Assembly (NCBI GenBank): GCA_021846145.1
Contig: JAJZCJ010000110.1
Coordinates: 1-9,917, forward strand
Source: Bacillota bacterium
GTDB lineage: Bacteria; Bacillota; Bacilli; Alicyclobacillales; SLC66
Length of the DNA stretch: 9,917 nucleotides
Direction of reading: 5' to 3'
Shown: positions 1 through 7,884 of the stretch, in pieces
Layout of the letters: each line of letters opens with the position of its first letter
Numbering within the stretch: position 1 is the first letter of the stretch
Position numbers and translations under genes: made by a program
Notes under the pieces: generated by a model
The model's input: the letters and a program-made list of their open reading frames with translations, nothing else
Told to the model about the DNA's origin: nothing
The model's database searches: none

Positions 1-625
1 GCAACTTGTACCACAAAGAACCAAACACCATACCTAACACAAGCAGTGGCAATCCGACAAATGCGGAACGAAATGCAAAAAAGTCCAGTCGTTCCAATGA
101 TGGCAAGCGTTTAAACGGGCCACTGGTAAAATGCTTGCTATGCAGCGCCCTTTCTTCCATTAAGTATAGCACGCTAAAGATGGCAGACAGGGAAAAGGCA
201 ATGTAGCTCAAAAGCGACACACTGACGTGCAGAAAAAGCAAGTCCCCCTGACGAACTTGCTGAATCTGTGGATGCGTATGCACGATGGCATCAAAAGCGA
301 CAAAGATGAACCCAAGCAGGCTAACGAAAAAAGAGACGTAATCTACGCGCCAAAACAGGTTCATGATAATCGACACGGTAATTAAAAGCCAAGAGAAAAA
401 CACGGTGGCTTGTAGGGAAGTAAAAAACGGAAGCACGTGATCGAACTGCATTCGTTCAAACAAAAACACGGATTCCAGAATCCACACCAAGGCAAGCATG
501 ACAATACCAATCCGGTTTGCCGTCTTGTTTTCTCTTAATAAATCTACAAAAAATAAACTTATACTGAAAAAATAGCTGATGATCATTGCGAAATAAATAA
601 ATGAAGTAAATGAACTTGTCATCAT
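1..625 (-). CDS. hemX: HemX-like cytochrome c assembly (CcsA/ResC-type) membrane protein, 3' end outside window
   Basis: Partial gene: 208 codons are visible and the C-terminus lies beyond base 1. B. subtilis HemX has about 276 residues, so roughly a quarter is missing. The visible protein is very hydrophobic, with membrane segments at about 8-29, 39-58, 66-88, 94-113, 129-153 and 186-205. Family-like stretches include LQATVFFSWLLI (71-82) and the helix around His133 followed by SVLYLMEE (151-158), typical of HemX/CcsA proteins. Two ATG codons lie in tandem (625 and 622). The first is 7 bases after the hemA stop and no strong ribosome site is visible, so translational coupling to hemA is likely. 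In B. subtilis HemX lowers the cellular amount of HemA; related CcsA/ResC proteins act in haem delivery for cytochrome c. The hemA-hemX adjacency supports the HemX reading. Confidence 0.85.
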   Translation of the reverse strand, partial: MMTSSFTSFIYFAMIISYFFSISLFFVDLLRENKTANRIGIVMLALVWILESVFLFERMQFDHVLPFFTSLQATVFFSWLLITVSIIMNLFWRVDYVSFFVSLLGFIFVAFDAIVHTHPQIQQVRQGDLLFLHVSVSLLSYIAFSLSAIFSVLYLMEERALHSKHFTSGPFKRLPSLERLDFFAFRSAFVGLPLLVLGMVFGSLWYKL

Positions 626-632
626 GCGTTAC

Positions 633-2045
633 TCATAACGCCGCCAGAGGGTTGATCGAATGACTCTCCCTCCAACTCAGTGCCTGATACTCTTTGGCTT
701 CTATTTGTAGAGGCGTGCCTGTAATCGGTGTACTCCCCACCGCCTCTGCCGGCACTTTGCCTGCATGTCCCATCGCAGATTGATACTCAATATCAAACAG
801 TTTCGCAAAAGTATGAAGATAATTTGCGCCTTCCGGTTCGGTCGCCATTGATTTAAGATTGACGGTAGGCGTTCGCAAAATTTGGTTAACGATGCTTTGC
901 ATATGTTTTAGTAGCACCTTTTTGTCATGATCATCAAGATCAGGAAGTTTGTGATACAGACTCTCTAGGATGTCATTTTGAATTTCTTGTGCCCGCTGAC
1001 GAAGTACGGCAATCAGCGGAAATGCTTCTTGTTCCTGCACCCAAGCCTGTATGCTAAATATTTCCTCATCCATCCATTCCTGTACGCGCACTGCTTCCTG
1101 GTGACGAAGTGATACATTAGCGCTCACGACCTCTTGCAGGTCATCAATGTCATACAAATACACATCGCTTAGCTTCCCCACCGCCGGATCGACATCACGC
1201 GGCACGGCAATATCAATGATAAATAAGGGACGCATCCGTCGTCGCTTCATCGCCTCATTCACCATCTCCGCATCTAGCAACAATTGCTTCGAACCAGTCG
1301 AGGTGATGACAATGTCTGCTGTAATCAACCCGTCTTTAAGCTGATCCAATGTGAGCGCCTGTCCACTGAATTTTTTTGCTACACTTTCTGCCCTCGTGAT
1401 CGTGCGATTGGCGATCATCACGTCCTTGATCCCCTGCGCTGCCAAATGGGTCAGTGTTAGTTCGCTCATTTTACCTGCGCCGATCACAAGCACTGATTTG
1501 TTCTGTAATTGATCAAATACCTTTTTTGCAAGCGCCACGGCCGCATAACTGACAGACACTGCATTTTGGCCAATTGAAGTGTCTGTTTGCACTTTCTTGC
1601 CAAAAGCAATCGCGCGGTTAAACAGCGAATTGAGTAACGAACCAGTAGTGCCTTGCGTTTGTGCAAATAAAAAAGCGTGCTTAAATTGACCGAGGACTTG
1701 AGTTTCGCCCACAATCATTGAATCCATCCCGGTGACCACGCGCAGCATGTGCCTAATGGCGTGAATGCCCTCACGACGATACAAATGATCATAAAATTGT
1801 GCTTCGTCAAGTTGCGAGACTGACGATAAAAATCTCCGAATCCCCGCCTCTCCGGAAAGGATGTCGTCCACGACCGCATAGATTTCAGTTCGGTTGCAAG
1901 TCGATAAGAGCACTACTTCCTGGCACCCTGCCTGATCCTTAAGCTGTTTTAGCGACACAGCAAGCGCGGATTCATTGACAGAGAAACACTCACGCAAATC
2001 AACCGGTGCGGTGCGATAATTAATGCCGACCAGCAATATCTTCAA
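633..2045 (-). CDS. hemA: Glutamyl-tRNA reductase
   Basis: Reduces glutamyl-tRNA(Glu) to glutamate-1-semialdehyde with NADPH, the first committed step of the C5 pathway to haem, sirohaem and cobalamin; cytosolic dimer. The protein has 470 residues. The catalytic cysteine is Cys50 in LLSTCNRTEIYAV (46-58). The family signature runs through MLRVVTGMDSMIVGETQVLGQ (100-120). The NADPH-binding Rossmann motif VLVIGAGKMSE is at 185-195, DIAVPRDVDP at 278-287, and the helical dimerisation domain covers about 310-425. The start is TTG at 2045: GGAG at 2054-2057 lies 8 bases upstream and the N-terminus MKILLVGINYRTAPVDLRE is family-typical. The tail after about residue 425 (to NPLAAL) is poorly conserved, making the protein somewhat longer than the roughly 455 residues of B. 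subtilis HemA. A promoter is visible upstream and hemX follows after 7 bases. A permease gene on the other strand separates it from ysxC. Confidence 0.97.
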   Translation of the reverse strand: MKILLVGINYRTAPVDLRECFSVNESALAVSLKQLKDQAGCQEVVLLSTCNRTEIYAVVDDILSGEAGIRRFLSSVSQLDEAQFYDHLYRREGIHAIRHMLRVVTGMDSMIVGETQVLGQFKHAFLFAQTQGTTGSLLNSLFNRAIAFGKKVQTDTSIGQNAVSVSYAAVALAKKVFDQLQNKSVLVIGAGKMSELTLTHLAAQGIKDVMIANRTITRAESVAKKFSGQALTLDQLKDGLITADIVITSTGSKQLLLDAEMVNEAMKRRRMRPLFIIDIAVPRDVDPAVGKLSDVYLYDIDDLQEVVSANVSLRHQEAVRVQEWMDEEIFSIQAWVQEQEAFPLIAVLRQRAQEIQNDILESLYHKLPDLDDHDKKVLLKHMQSIVNQILRTPTVNLKSMATEPEGANYLHTFAKLFDIEYQSAMGHAGKVPAEAVGSTPITGTPLQIEAKEYQALSWRESHSINPLAAL

Positions 2046-2104
2046 CCCGTCATCTCCATTAACGAGGGATTGCCTCTGTTATTCAAACATATTTCACTTT
2101 AATG

Positions 2105-2133
2105 ATTATACCAAACTTTATTCTCACTCGTAT
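2105..2133 (-). promoter_or_regulatory. Probable vegetative (sigma-A) promoter of hemA, extended -10
   Basis: On the minus strand a perfect TATAAT lies at 2110-2105, preceded by TGG at 2113-2111, giving an extended -10 (TGnTATAAT). The -35 is weak: TATACG about 18 bases upstream matches TTGACA at 3 of 6 positions, as is common for extended -10 promoters. The predicted transcript starts near 2098, leaving a leader of about 50 bases before the TTG start of hemA. It sits back to back with the permease promoter, with the -35 elements almost touching. Confidence 0.65.
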
Positions 2134-2134
2134 A

Positions 2135-2163
2135 TTGACGAATCAATGTCCAAATAAGACAAT
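2135..2163 (+). promoter_or_regulatory. Probable sigma-A promoter of the EamA permease gene
   Basis: TTGACG at 2135-2140 (5 of 6 to TTGACA) is followed by a 17-base spacer and GACAAT at 2158-2163 (4 of 6 to TATAAT). The predicted transcript start near 2170 is downstream of the ATG that would open the longest reading frame (2102) and upstream of the ribosome site at 2191. It therefore supports the TTG start at 2207. Confidence 0.55.
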
Positions 2164-2190
2164 AGACCTATCATGTGCGCATCTTGAGAA

Positions 2191-2197
2191 AAGGGGA
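2191..2197 (+). promoter_or_regulatory. Ribosome binding site that decides the permease start
   Basis: AAGGGGA lies 9 bases before the TTG at 2207. The upstream in-frame ATG at 2102 has no such site, adds 35 residues with no membrane or family features, and lies upstream of the apparent promoter. Confidence 0.7.
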
Positions 2198-2206
2198 CAT
2201 TCTATA

Positions 2207-3109
2207 TTGCTAAAACGCATTTTCGCTGATGGTGTACTGTTAATGGTGACGTTTGTCTGGGGTGTCACCTTTGTGTTAGTACAAGATGCCATTCAAAGTA
2301 TGCCAGTATTCTCATTCTTGGCGATTCGCTTCCTCATCTCCGGTATGCTGCTTTTTCTTCCCGTGTTAGTGATCCCCTCACTGCGCAGAACACTAGCGAA
2401 TGTAAGAATGTGGATGGTTGGCGGAGTGCTGGGATTTTGGCTGTTTGTCGGCTATGCCTTTCAAACCCTTGGTCTCCTTTACACCTCTCCTGGCAAAGCG
2501 GGATTTATCACAGGGCTCTACGTCATCCTAGTACCAGTATTTTCGATTTTCATCCTCCGTCACATGCCGACTCGTTTTGCATGGTTAGGCGTAGCGCTAG
2601 CTGCGGTGGGACTTTTTTTCCTTACTTTTGATCATACTGGCCACCTCAACCTCGGTGATGTGTTCGAATTTTTTTGTGCCATTTCGTTTGCGTTGCAAAT
2701 TGTGTATGTCGGTAAACACACCCAACAATTTGCCGCTCTGCCCATGACCGCCATTCAAATTACGTTGGTGGGGTTATTATCATTAATTACAGGCGCGGCC
2801 ACACACGTTAACTTTACCTCCAGCCTGCATGCATTGACCAATTGGACTGTGATCAATGCGCTCTGGATCTGCATCCTGTTAGCCACGGTGCTCGCTTATC
2901 TTGCGCAAATGGTATTCCAAAAATTCACCACCGCCACGCGCACCGCGTTAGTATTCTCGATGGAACCGGTTTTTGCCGCGCTCTCGGCATTTATCATGAT
3001 CCACGAGATCATGACACCACTGGCGATGGTTGGCAGTGGGTTAATTCTTGTAGGTATGGTGGTGGCAGAACTAGGTGGACAGGAGAAAGTGCTGCAGCAG
3101 ACGGTCTGA
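2207..3109 (+). CDS. EamA/DMT-superfamily permease, substrate unknown
   Basis: A 300-residue integral membrane protein with ten predicted helices, at about 7-26, 34-56, 68-88, 96-117, 123-141, 148-168, 179-199, 216-238, 245-265 and 271-289. This is the two-times-five EamA repeat layout of drug/metabolite transporters. Family-like features are VTFVWGVTFV (14-23), YTSPGKAGFITGLYVILVP (92-110) ending the third/fourth helix region, and TRTALVFSMEPVFAALSAF (244-262) with the conserved Glu-Pro of the second repeat. Members export amino acids, purines or other small metabolites; nothing here indicates the substrate, and a tetrapyrrole-related role would be speculation. The TTG start at 2207 is chosen over ATG 2102 from the ribosome site, the promoter position and the normal family length. 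It is the only plus-strand gene, divergent from hemA and convergent with ysxC, and looks like an insertion into the conserved cluster. Confidence 0.9.
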   Translation: MLKRIFADGVLLMVTFVWGVTFVLVQDAIQSMPVFSFLAIRFLISGMLLFLPVLVIPSLRRTLANVRMWMVGGVLGFWLFVGYAFQTLGLLYTSPGKAGFITGLYVILVPVFSIFILRHMPTRFAWLGVALAAVGLFFLTFDHTGHLNLGDVFEFFCAISFALQIVYVGKHTQQFAALPMTAIQITLVGLLSLITGAATHVNFTSSLHALTNWTVINALWICILLATVLAYLAQMVFQKFTTATRTALVFSMEPVFAALSAFIMIHEIMTPLAMVGSGLILVGMVVAELGGQEKVLQQTV

Positions 3110-3120
3110 TGCAGCACTTT
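3086..3120. terminator. Shared hairpin between the convergent permease and ysxC genes
   Basis: A perfect 11-base-pair stem (AAAGTGCTGCA at 3086-3096 with its complement at 3110-3120) continues past one G/A mismatch into a 4-base-pair stem (CAGA/TCTG) with a 3-base CGG loop. The hairpin contains the last codons and the TGA stop of the permease gene and ends directly beside the ysxC stop at 3121. The AAA/TTT flanks make it usable in both directions. Neither side has a long T run beyond the stem, so release may be weaker than at a classical terminator. Confidence 0.7.
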
Positions 3121-3702
3121 CTAGTTCAACGCCTGTTCAATTCTTTTCCACACTTTATCTATTCCGTACCCCGTTTCGGCCGATGTCATGATCAGCGATG
3201 ATTCGGCAATGCCCAGATCCCTTCTAATCACCGCTACATTTTTCGCTTGAAATGCATGGGACAGCTTGTCCGCTTTCGTTGTGACGACCATAAATGGGCG
3301 TTCGATGTGCAACAACCATTGCGCCATCGTCACATCCAATTTTGTCGGCGGATGGCGAAGGTCAACCAGCATCATTACCAAAGCCAAATTAGACCTTTTG
3401 AGAAAGTATTCCTCGATCATCGCTCCCCATGTATTTCTGAGATCCTTCGCGACTTTCGCATAACCATAGCCCGGCAAATCGACAAAATAATAGGCCTCAT
3501 TAATGTGATAAAAATTGATCGTCTGGGTTTTCCCGGGGTTCCCTGACGTATGTGCCAAATGGCGACGATTCAGCAACTTGTTGATCAGCGACGACTTGCC
3601 CACGTTCGAGCGACCAACGAATACAATTTCCCGCTCATCACCTGCTGGATATTGGCTGGGTTGAACTGCCGATATGATAAATTCCGCTGACTTTACAATC
3701 AT
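3121..3702 (-). CDS. ysxC: Ribosome-biogenesis GTPase YsxC/YihA (EngB)
   Basis: A TRAFAC-class GTPase needed for late 50S ribosomal subunit assembly in B. subtilis and other bacteria. The protein has 193 residues, normal for the family. G1 is GRSNVGKSS (30-38), the switch I region is [12 protein letters not shown] (54-65), G3 is [10 protein letters not shown] (75-84), G4 is TKAD (142-145) and G5 is SAETG (174-178). The ATG at 3702 overlaps the lon TGA in an ATGA arrangement and no strong ribosome site is seen, so translation is probably coupled to lon. The lon-ysxC pairing is the B. subtilis order. Here the gene ends at a hairpin instead of being followed by hemA on the same strand. Confidence 0.97.
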   Translation of the reverse strand: MIVKSAEFIISAVQPSQYPAGDEREIVFVGRSNVGKSSLINKLLNRRHLAHTSGNPGKTQTINFYHINEAYYFVDLPGYGYAKVAKDLRNTWGAMIEEYFLKRSNLALVMMLVDLRHPPTKLDVTMAQWLLHIERPFMVVTTKADKLSHAFQAKNVAVIRRDLGIAESSLIMTSAETGYGIDKVWKRIEQALN

Positions 3703-6029
3703 ACGGAATTCACTAGTGCATTTTGCAACACTTCATCCATGTGACCGACGAAAATAATCGTCATATCTTGGCGCACGCTTGCTGGGATGTCCTCGACATC
3801 CTTGCGATTCTCCAGCGGCAACAAAATGGTTTTCATTCCTGCGCGGTGTGCACTAAGTGATTTTTCTTTCACGCCACCAATTGGCAACACACGCCCACGC
3901 AATGTGATCTCCCCTGTCATCGCCACTTCTTTGTGAACAGCCCTGCCCGTCAGGGCTGAAGCGAGCGCGGTAGCCATCGTGATTCCTGCAGAAGGCCCGT
4001 CTTTTGGTATCGCCCCTTCTGGCACATGAATGTGAATATCACGCACATCCATCAAATCCGTAGGTAGATTCAACGCACTAAGGCGCGAACGCACATAGGA
4101 AATGGCAGCTTGCGCTGACTCTTTCATGACATCTCCAAGTTGCCCAGTGATCGTTAGTTTGCCTTTGCCTTCGACCGCAGAGACCTCAATGGCAAGCGTA
4201 TCACCACCAGCCTCCGTCCAAGCCAGTCCCGTCGCTACACCCACTTGGTCAATCAGTTCCACCATGCCGTAATGAAACCGTGATGGCCCTAAAAACTTCT
4301 CTAAGTTGCGAGTGGTAACCGTAACGCGTTTCTTTTCACCCATCACAATTTGTTTTGCGGCTTTGCGGCATAACGCGGCTATTTGACGTTCTAGATTGCG
4401 AACTCCTGCTTCCCTAGTGTATTCCCTAATCACCTTTAATACAGTTTCCTCGCCAAGCTGCAACTTATCCTTATTTAAGCCATGCGCCAAGCGCTGTTTA
4501 GGCAAGAGATACTCCATGGAAATCCGCAGTTTCTCAACTTCTGTATATCCGGAAATAAAAATAGTCTCCATCCGATCCAGCAACGGCTGAGGAATCGCAT
4601 ACGCGTTGTTTGCTGTCGTGATAAACATCACTTTAGACAAATCGTAGGGCATCTCAATATAATGGTCGCTAAAGCTGCTGTTTTGCTCAGGATCAAGTAC
4701 TTCAAGCATGGCAGAAGACGGATCGCCACGAAAATCATGCGCCATTTTATCAATTTCATCCAACAAAAACACCGGATTGACCAATCCCGCCGTTTTCATG
4801 CCTTGGATGATACGACCAGGCATTGAACCGACATACGTGCGGCGATGCCCACGAATTTCCGCTTCATCACGCACACCACCAAGGGACACGCGCACAAATT
4901 TGCGACCGAGCGCACGCGCCACTGACTTGGCGAGCGACGTCTTACCAACACCAGGCGGTCCCACTAAGCACAAAATAGGGCTTTTGTGTTCCCCTGCTAA
5001 TTTTTGTACAGCGAGGTACTCCAGAATCCGCTCTTTGACCTTTAAAAGTCCATAATGATCTTCATCCAAAGTGGCCTGAGCCTTATCCATGTCAATTTTC
5101 ACAGGATCAGGAGCAGCCCATGGGATCGTGAGCAACCAGTCAATATAGGTGCGAATTACCGAACCCTCTGCAGAAGATAACGGCACCTTTTCTAAACGGT
5201 CAATTTCCTTGCCTACGCGTTCGTTCACCGACTCTGGCATTGCTGAAGTGGCCAACTGTTCACGCAATTCATCCACTTCGCTTTGACGCCCGTCTTTATC
5301 ACCTAATTCCTTCTGGATCGCCTTCATTTGTTCTCGCAGATAGTATTCCTTTTGCGTGCGCTCCATTTGTTTGCGAACCTGTTGGTTAATTTTTTTCTCT
5401 AATTCTAAAATTTCTTGTTCATTTGATAAAATTTGCAATAACGTCTCAAGCCGGGCAGAAATATCTACTGCCTCAAGAATCGACTGCTTTTCTTTCGTTT
5501 TTAATACAAGATTGGACGCGATGGCATCCGCAAGACGGCCTGGATCTTCAATGTCGGCAATTGCAGCATTGTATTCAGAATTGTGCTTTTTAGACAATTT
5601 CATATACAACTCAAACTGTTCAATGACCGCATTCATTAACGCACCGATCTCTGGGCCTTGGCTTTCTTGTTCTTCCATTATTTTTGCATGCACTTCAAAA
5701 TATTCTTCTTGACTAGAAAATGAATCGATTTTCGCTCTTTGCAGTCCCTCGACAAGCACGCGAAACGTACCGTTTGGCAATTTCATCATTTGTTTCACGA
5801 GAGCCAGTGTTCCCATTTGGTATATATCGTCAGGTTCAGGATCTTCAGCCTGTGTATCCATTTGTGTGGAAAGCAGGATGAGGTGATCATCCACCATCGC
5901 CTTATCTAGGGCTCGGATCGATTTATCCCTTCCCACATCGAGATGGATGACCATCGAGGGGAAAACAAACAGGCCGCGCAAAGCCAAAAGCGGCAGGATT
6001 TTCTCGTTCGCTGATAATGATGGATCCAC
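3699..6029 (-). CDS. lon: ATP-dependent protease Lon (LonA type)
   Basis: A soluble homohexameric AAA+ serine protease that degrades misfolded and regulatory proteins. The protein has 776 residues. The N-terminal substrate domain begins at [16 protein letters not shown] (about 13-27) and runs to about 200. A coiled coil covers about 190-245. The AAA+ module has Walker A GPPGVGKT at 357-364 and Walker [10 protein letters not shown] at 420-428. The protease domain has catalytic Ser680 in KDGPSAG and Lys723 in GGVKEK, spaced 43 residues apart as in E. coli Lon. The start is GTG at 6029, 8 bases after AAGGAGG; another in-frame GTG at 6038 begins inside that ribosome site and is rejected. The gene has its own promoter at 6061-6089 and overlaps ysxC by 4 bases. 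No CtsR or CIRCE operator is seen upstream. Confidence 0.98.
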   Translation of the reverse strand: MDPSLSANEKILPLLALRGLFVFPSMVIHLDVGRDKSIRALDKAMVDDHLILLSTQMDTQAEDPEPDDIYQMGTLALVKQMMKLPNGTFRVLVEGLQRAKIDSFSSQEEYFEVHAKIMEEQESQGPEIGALMNAVIEQFELYMKLSKKHNSEYNAAIADIEDPGRLADAIASNLVLKTKEKQSILEAVDISARLETLLQILSNEQEILELEKKINQQVRKQMERTQKEYYLREQMKAIQKELGDKDGRQSEVDELREQLATSAMPESVNERVGKEIDRLEKVPLSSAEGSVIRTYIDWLLTIPWAAPDPVKIDMDKAQATLDEDHYGLLKVKERILEYLAVQKLAGEHKSPILCLVGPPGVGKTSLAKSVARALGRKFVRVSLGGVRDEAEIRGHRRTYVGSMPGRIIQGMKTAGLVNPVFLLDEIDKMAHDFRGDPSSAMLEVLDPEQNSSFSDHYIEMPYDLSKVMFITTANNAYAIPQPLLDRMETIFISGYTEVEKLRISMEYLLPKQRLAHGLNKDKLQLGEETVLKVIREYTREAGVRNLERQIAALCRKAAKQIVMGEKKRVTVTTRNLEKFLGPSRFHYGMVELIDQVGVATGLAWTEAGGDTLAIEVSAVEGKGKLTITGQLGDVMKESAQAAISYVRSRLSALNLPTDLMDVRDIHIHVPEGAIPKDGPSAGITMATALASALTGRAVHKEVAMTGEITLRGRVLPIGGVKEKSLSAHRAGMKTILLPLENRKDVEDIPASVRQDMTIIFVGHMDEVLQNALVNSV

Positions 6030-6037
6030 AAAGCACA

Positions 6038-6044
6038 CCTCCTT
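6038..6044 (-). promoter_or_regulatory. Ribosome binding site that decides the lon start
   Basis: AAGGAGG is an almost ideal match to the 16S rRNA tail and lies 8 bases before GTG 6029. The upstream GTG at 6038 uses the last G of this site, so it cannot be served by it. Confidence 0.85.
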
Positions 6045-6060
6045 GCTTATATCTCATCGC

Positions 6061-6089
6061 ATTGTATCGAAATTAGATGGCTTTGTCTA
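6061..6089 (-). promoter_or_regulatory. Probable sigma-A promoter of lon-ysxC
   Basis: On the minus strand TAGACA (6089-6084, 5 of 6 to TTGACA), a 17-base spacer and TACAAT (6066-6061, 5 of 6 to TATAAT) lie in the 94-base gap between lonB and lon. The predicted start near 6054 leaves a leader of about 25 bases before GTG 6029. This would let lon-ysxC be expressed in growing cells independently of lonB. I see no clear lonB terminator in the gap, so readthrough from lonB is possible. Confidence 0.75.
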
Positions 6090-6123
6090 ACCAGCGACTC
6101 ACACGTTGCCTCTATGCCCCACC

Positions 6124-7824
6124 TTAGATACCACCTTGTGCAATTGCGGCAGGCCCTATGTGTAATGGCGGTTTTGCCACATCATTCACCGCTGACCGAG
6201 GTTCTTGAACCAACGCTAATGTAATCACATCCTCCAATTTGTGGACAAAATGAATTTCTAATCCTATGCCTATACTAGACATTTCTCGTTCCGTCTGTTC
6301 AGCCGATAAAATGACTCGCTTCACTCCAGATCGACGCGCCGCATCTAATTTTGCCAAAATACCACCAACCGGTCTGACCTCGCCTTTTAAGGAAACCTCC
6401 CCGGTCATTGCCACTTGATGATCAATCGGCACATTCATGACGGCAGAATAAATTGCAACTGCCATCGAAATGCCTGCTGAAGGACCATCCACTGGTATTC
6501 CACCTGGAAAATTAAGATGGATATCGTAATCCTGCACATTGACGGGTAGCACGTTTTTTAGCGCTGTGATGGCATTGTCAAGCGATCCCATCGCCATGCT
6601 GCGCCGTCTCACGACACGTTTCCCACCATTCAACTCTTCTTCCTCCACTGCACCTGTCACACTTACCTTGCCATTTCCCGAAGTAAACGCTCTTCGTGCC
6701 ACGGCTTCAATTTCCAATAACACCCCAGACATAGGGCCAATCACCGCAAGCCCATTGACCACACCAATTTGTGGTTGTGAACCAATTTGTTTGTCTGGCC
6801 GCGGTGGCAATTGACTACTTTGTGCCACCCATTCCACATCAGCTTGATTAATTTCTTGGCGATTTTCCACAAGTGCAATTCCGGCCGCAAGTTGTACCAT
6901 ATTTACCGCGTCCCGCCCGTTGGTCGCATAGCGTTTGACGGCCATGATCGCAGCTTCGGTCATATGCAAATTAACCTTATTCGCCGCTTTACGAACGATT
7001 TCCGTAATCTCATTCGGTAAAAGTGGCCTAAAAAATACTTCGATGCAACGCGAACGAATGGCTGGTGGCAAATCTTCTGGATTCTTGGTTGTTGCCCCGA
7101 CTAGTCGAAAATCAGCGGGTAGGCCGTTTTGAAATATATCGTGAATGTGCTGTGGAATGTTTACGTCATCTTGGCTATAATAGGCACTCTCAAAAAACAC
7201 CTTGCGATCTTCTAATACTTTGAGCAGTTTATTAATTTGAATGGGGTGTAACTCACCAATCTCATCAATAAAAAGCACTCCCCCATGCGCCTTCGTTACC
7301 GCACCTGGTTTTGGTTGAGGTATTCCTGCTACCCCCATCGAACCTGCCCCTTGGTAAATTGGATCATGCACCGAACCAATCAACGGATCTGCAATACCGC
7401 GTTCATCAAAGCGTGCCGTCGTGGCATCCATTTCACAAAACACAGCATCTTTGTCAAAAGGGGAATAAACCATCCGCTTTGCTTCTTCAAGTAATACGCG
7501 CGCCACAGCAGTTTTCCCTACGCCTGGGGGCCCGTAAATAATCACATGTTGGGGGTTAGGCCCGCATAGGGAAGCGCGCAATGCTCGTACCCCTTCTTCT
7601 TGCCCGACAATATCAGAAAGCGTCGAAGGTCTGGCGCGTTCTGCCAATGGCTCTGTCAAACTGATTGCCCTCATTAACCGCAATTTTTCCAGTTCACGAG
7701 CTGAATCACGGTCAATGGACACACGATGACGCTGTTGATTCCTCATCTGTTGAATAAAATAACCCGCAACAACACCCGCAAAAACGAGTTGCACTAAACC
7801 TAAAAATAACAGCGTTGGATCCAC
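6124..7824 (-). CDS. lonB: Membrane-anchored Lon-like protease LonB (sporulation type)
   Basis: A 566-residue Lon-family protease with a single N-terminal membrane helix (about 5-25) and no LonA-type N-terminal domain, close to the roughly 552 residues of B. subtilis LonB. The AAA+ module has Walker A GPPGVGKT (98-105) and Walker B GGVLFIDEIGEL (181-192). The protease domain has Ser449 in VDGPSAG and Lys492 in VGGILAK, spaced 43 residues as in LonA, so the dyad is intact. The start is GTG at 7824, with AGAGAGG 7 bases upstream. In B. subtilis lonB is transcribed in the forespore by sigma-F and LonB sits in the forespore membrane. The sigma-F-like promoter found here fits the same role. The tail after about residue 540 is poorly conserved. 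lon follows 94 bases downstream with its own promoter. Confidence 0.96.
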   Translation of the reverse strand: MDPTLLFLGLVQLVFAGVVAGYFIQQMRNQQRHRVSIDRDSARELEKLRLMRAISLTEPLAERARPSTLSDIVGQEEGVRALRASLCGPNPQHVIIYGPPGVGKTAVARVLLEEAKRMVYSPFDKDAVFCEMDATTARFDERGIADPLIGSVHDPIYQGAGSMGVAGIPQPKPGAVTKAHGGVLFIDEIGELHPIQINKLLKVLEDRKVFFESAYYSQDDVNIPQHIHDIFQNGLPADFRLVGATTKNPEDLPPAIRSRCIEVFFRPLLPNEITEIVRKAANKVNLHMTEAAIMAVKRYATNGRDAVNMVQLAAGIALVENRQEINQADVEWVAQSSQLPPRPDKQIGSQPQIGVVNGLAVIGPMSGVLLEIEAVARRAFTSGNGKVSVTGAVEEEELNGGKRVVRRRSMAMGSLDNAITALKNVLPVNVQDYDIHLNFPGGIPVDGPSAGISMAVAIYSAVMNVPIDHQVAMTGEVSLKGEVRPVGGILAKLDAARRSGVKRVILSAEQTEREMSSIGIGLEIHFVHKLEDVITLALVQEPRSAVNDVAKPPLHIGPAAIAQGGI

Positions 7825-7854
7825 GAAATCGCCTCTCTCTATCTAGTTCTTATT

Positions 7855-7884
7855 AAGTATAACCAGGAAGTTACTGGATTAAAC
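7855..7884 (-). promoter_or_regulatory. Putative sigma-F (forespore) promoter of lonB
   Basis: On the minus strand GTTTA at 7884-7880 fits the sigma-F -35 (GYWTA). After a 15-base spacer, GGTTATACTT at 7864-7855 fits the sigma-F -10 (GGNNANAHTR) at every specified position except the last. The predicted start near 7848 gives a leader of about 24 bases. Sigma-B consensus (GTTTAA, GGGWAW) is also nearly met. TATACT within the -10 could serve sigma-A, but a matching -35 is poor (3 of 6). The family role of LonB makes sigma-F the preferred reading. Confidence 0.6.

Noticed and set aside
6..206. Plus-strand 66-codon frame at the left edge
   Set aside because: It is antisense to hemX coding sequence, with a low-complexity polar product and no supporting signals.
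2042..2059. Five-codon frame (ATG GAG ATG ACG GGT TGA) overlapping the hemA TTG start as a possible regulatory leader peptide
   Set aside because: It has no ribosome site of its own, and its GGAG is better explained as the hemA ribosome site; chance is likely.
2102..2206. 35-residue N-terminal extension of the permease from ATG 2102
   Set aside because: It has no ribosome site, lies upstream of the apparent promoter, has no family features, and would overlap the hemA promoter. TTG 2207 gives the usual 300-residue length.
5035..5050. TTTGACC followed by TTTAAAAGTCC as a CtsR-like box
   Set aside because: Only one heptamer matches, the second is poor, and the site lies deep within lon coding sequence.
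4396..5712. Several plus-strand reading frames of 64-118 codons opposite lon
   Set aside because: They lie antisense to highly conserved lon coding sequence, have no ribosome sites of note and resemble no protein family; they are shadows of codon use.
6030..6038. Lon start at GTG 6038 (adds three residues)
   Set aside because: The codon begins within the AAGGAGG ribosome site. GTG 6029 has ideal 8-base spacing and gives a normal N-terminus.
7863..7878. Weak dyad CCAG-N7-CTGG between the lonB promoter boxes as a repressor operator
   Set aside because: Four base pairs over this distance are expected by chance; no known operator matches.
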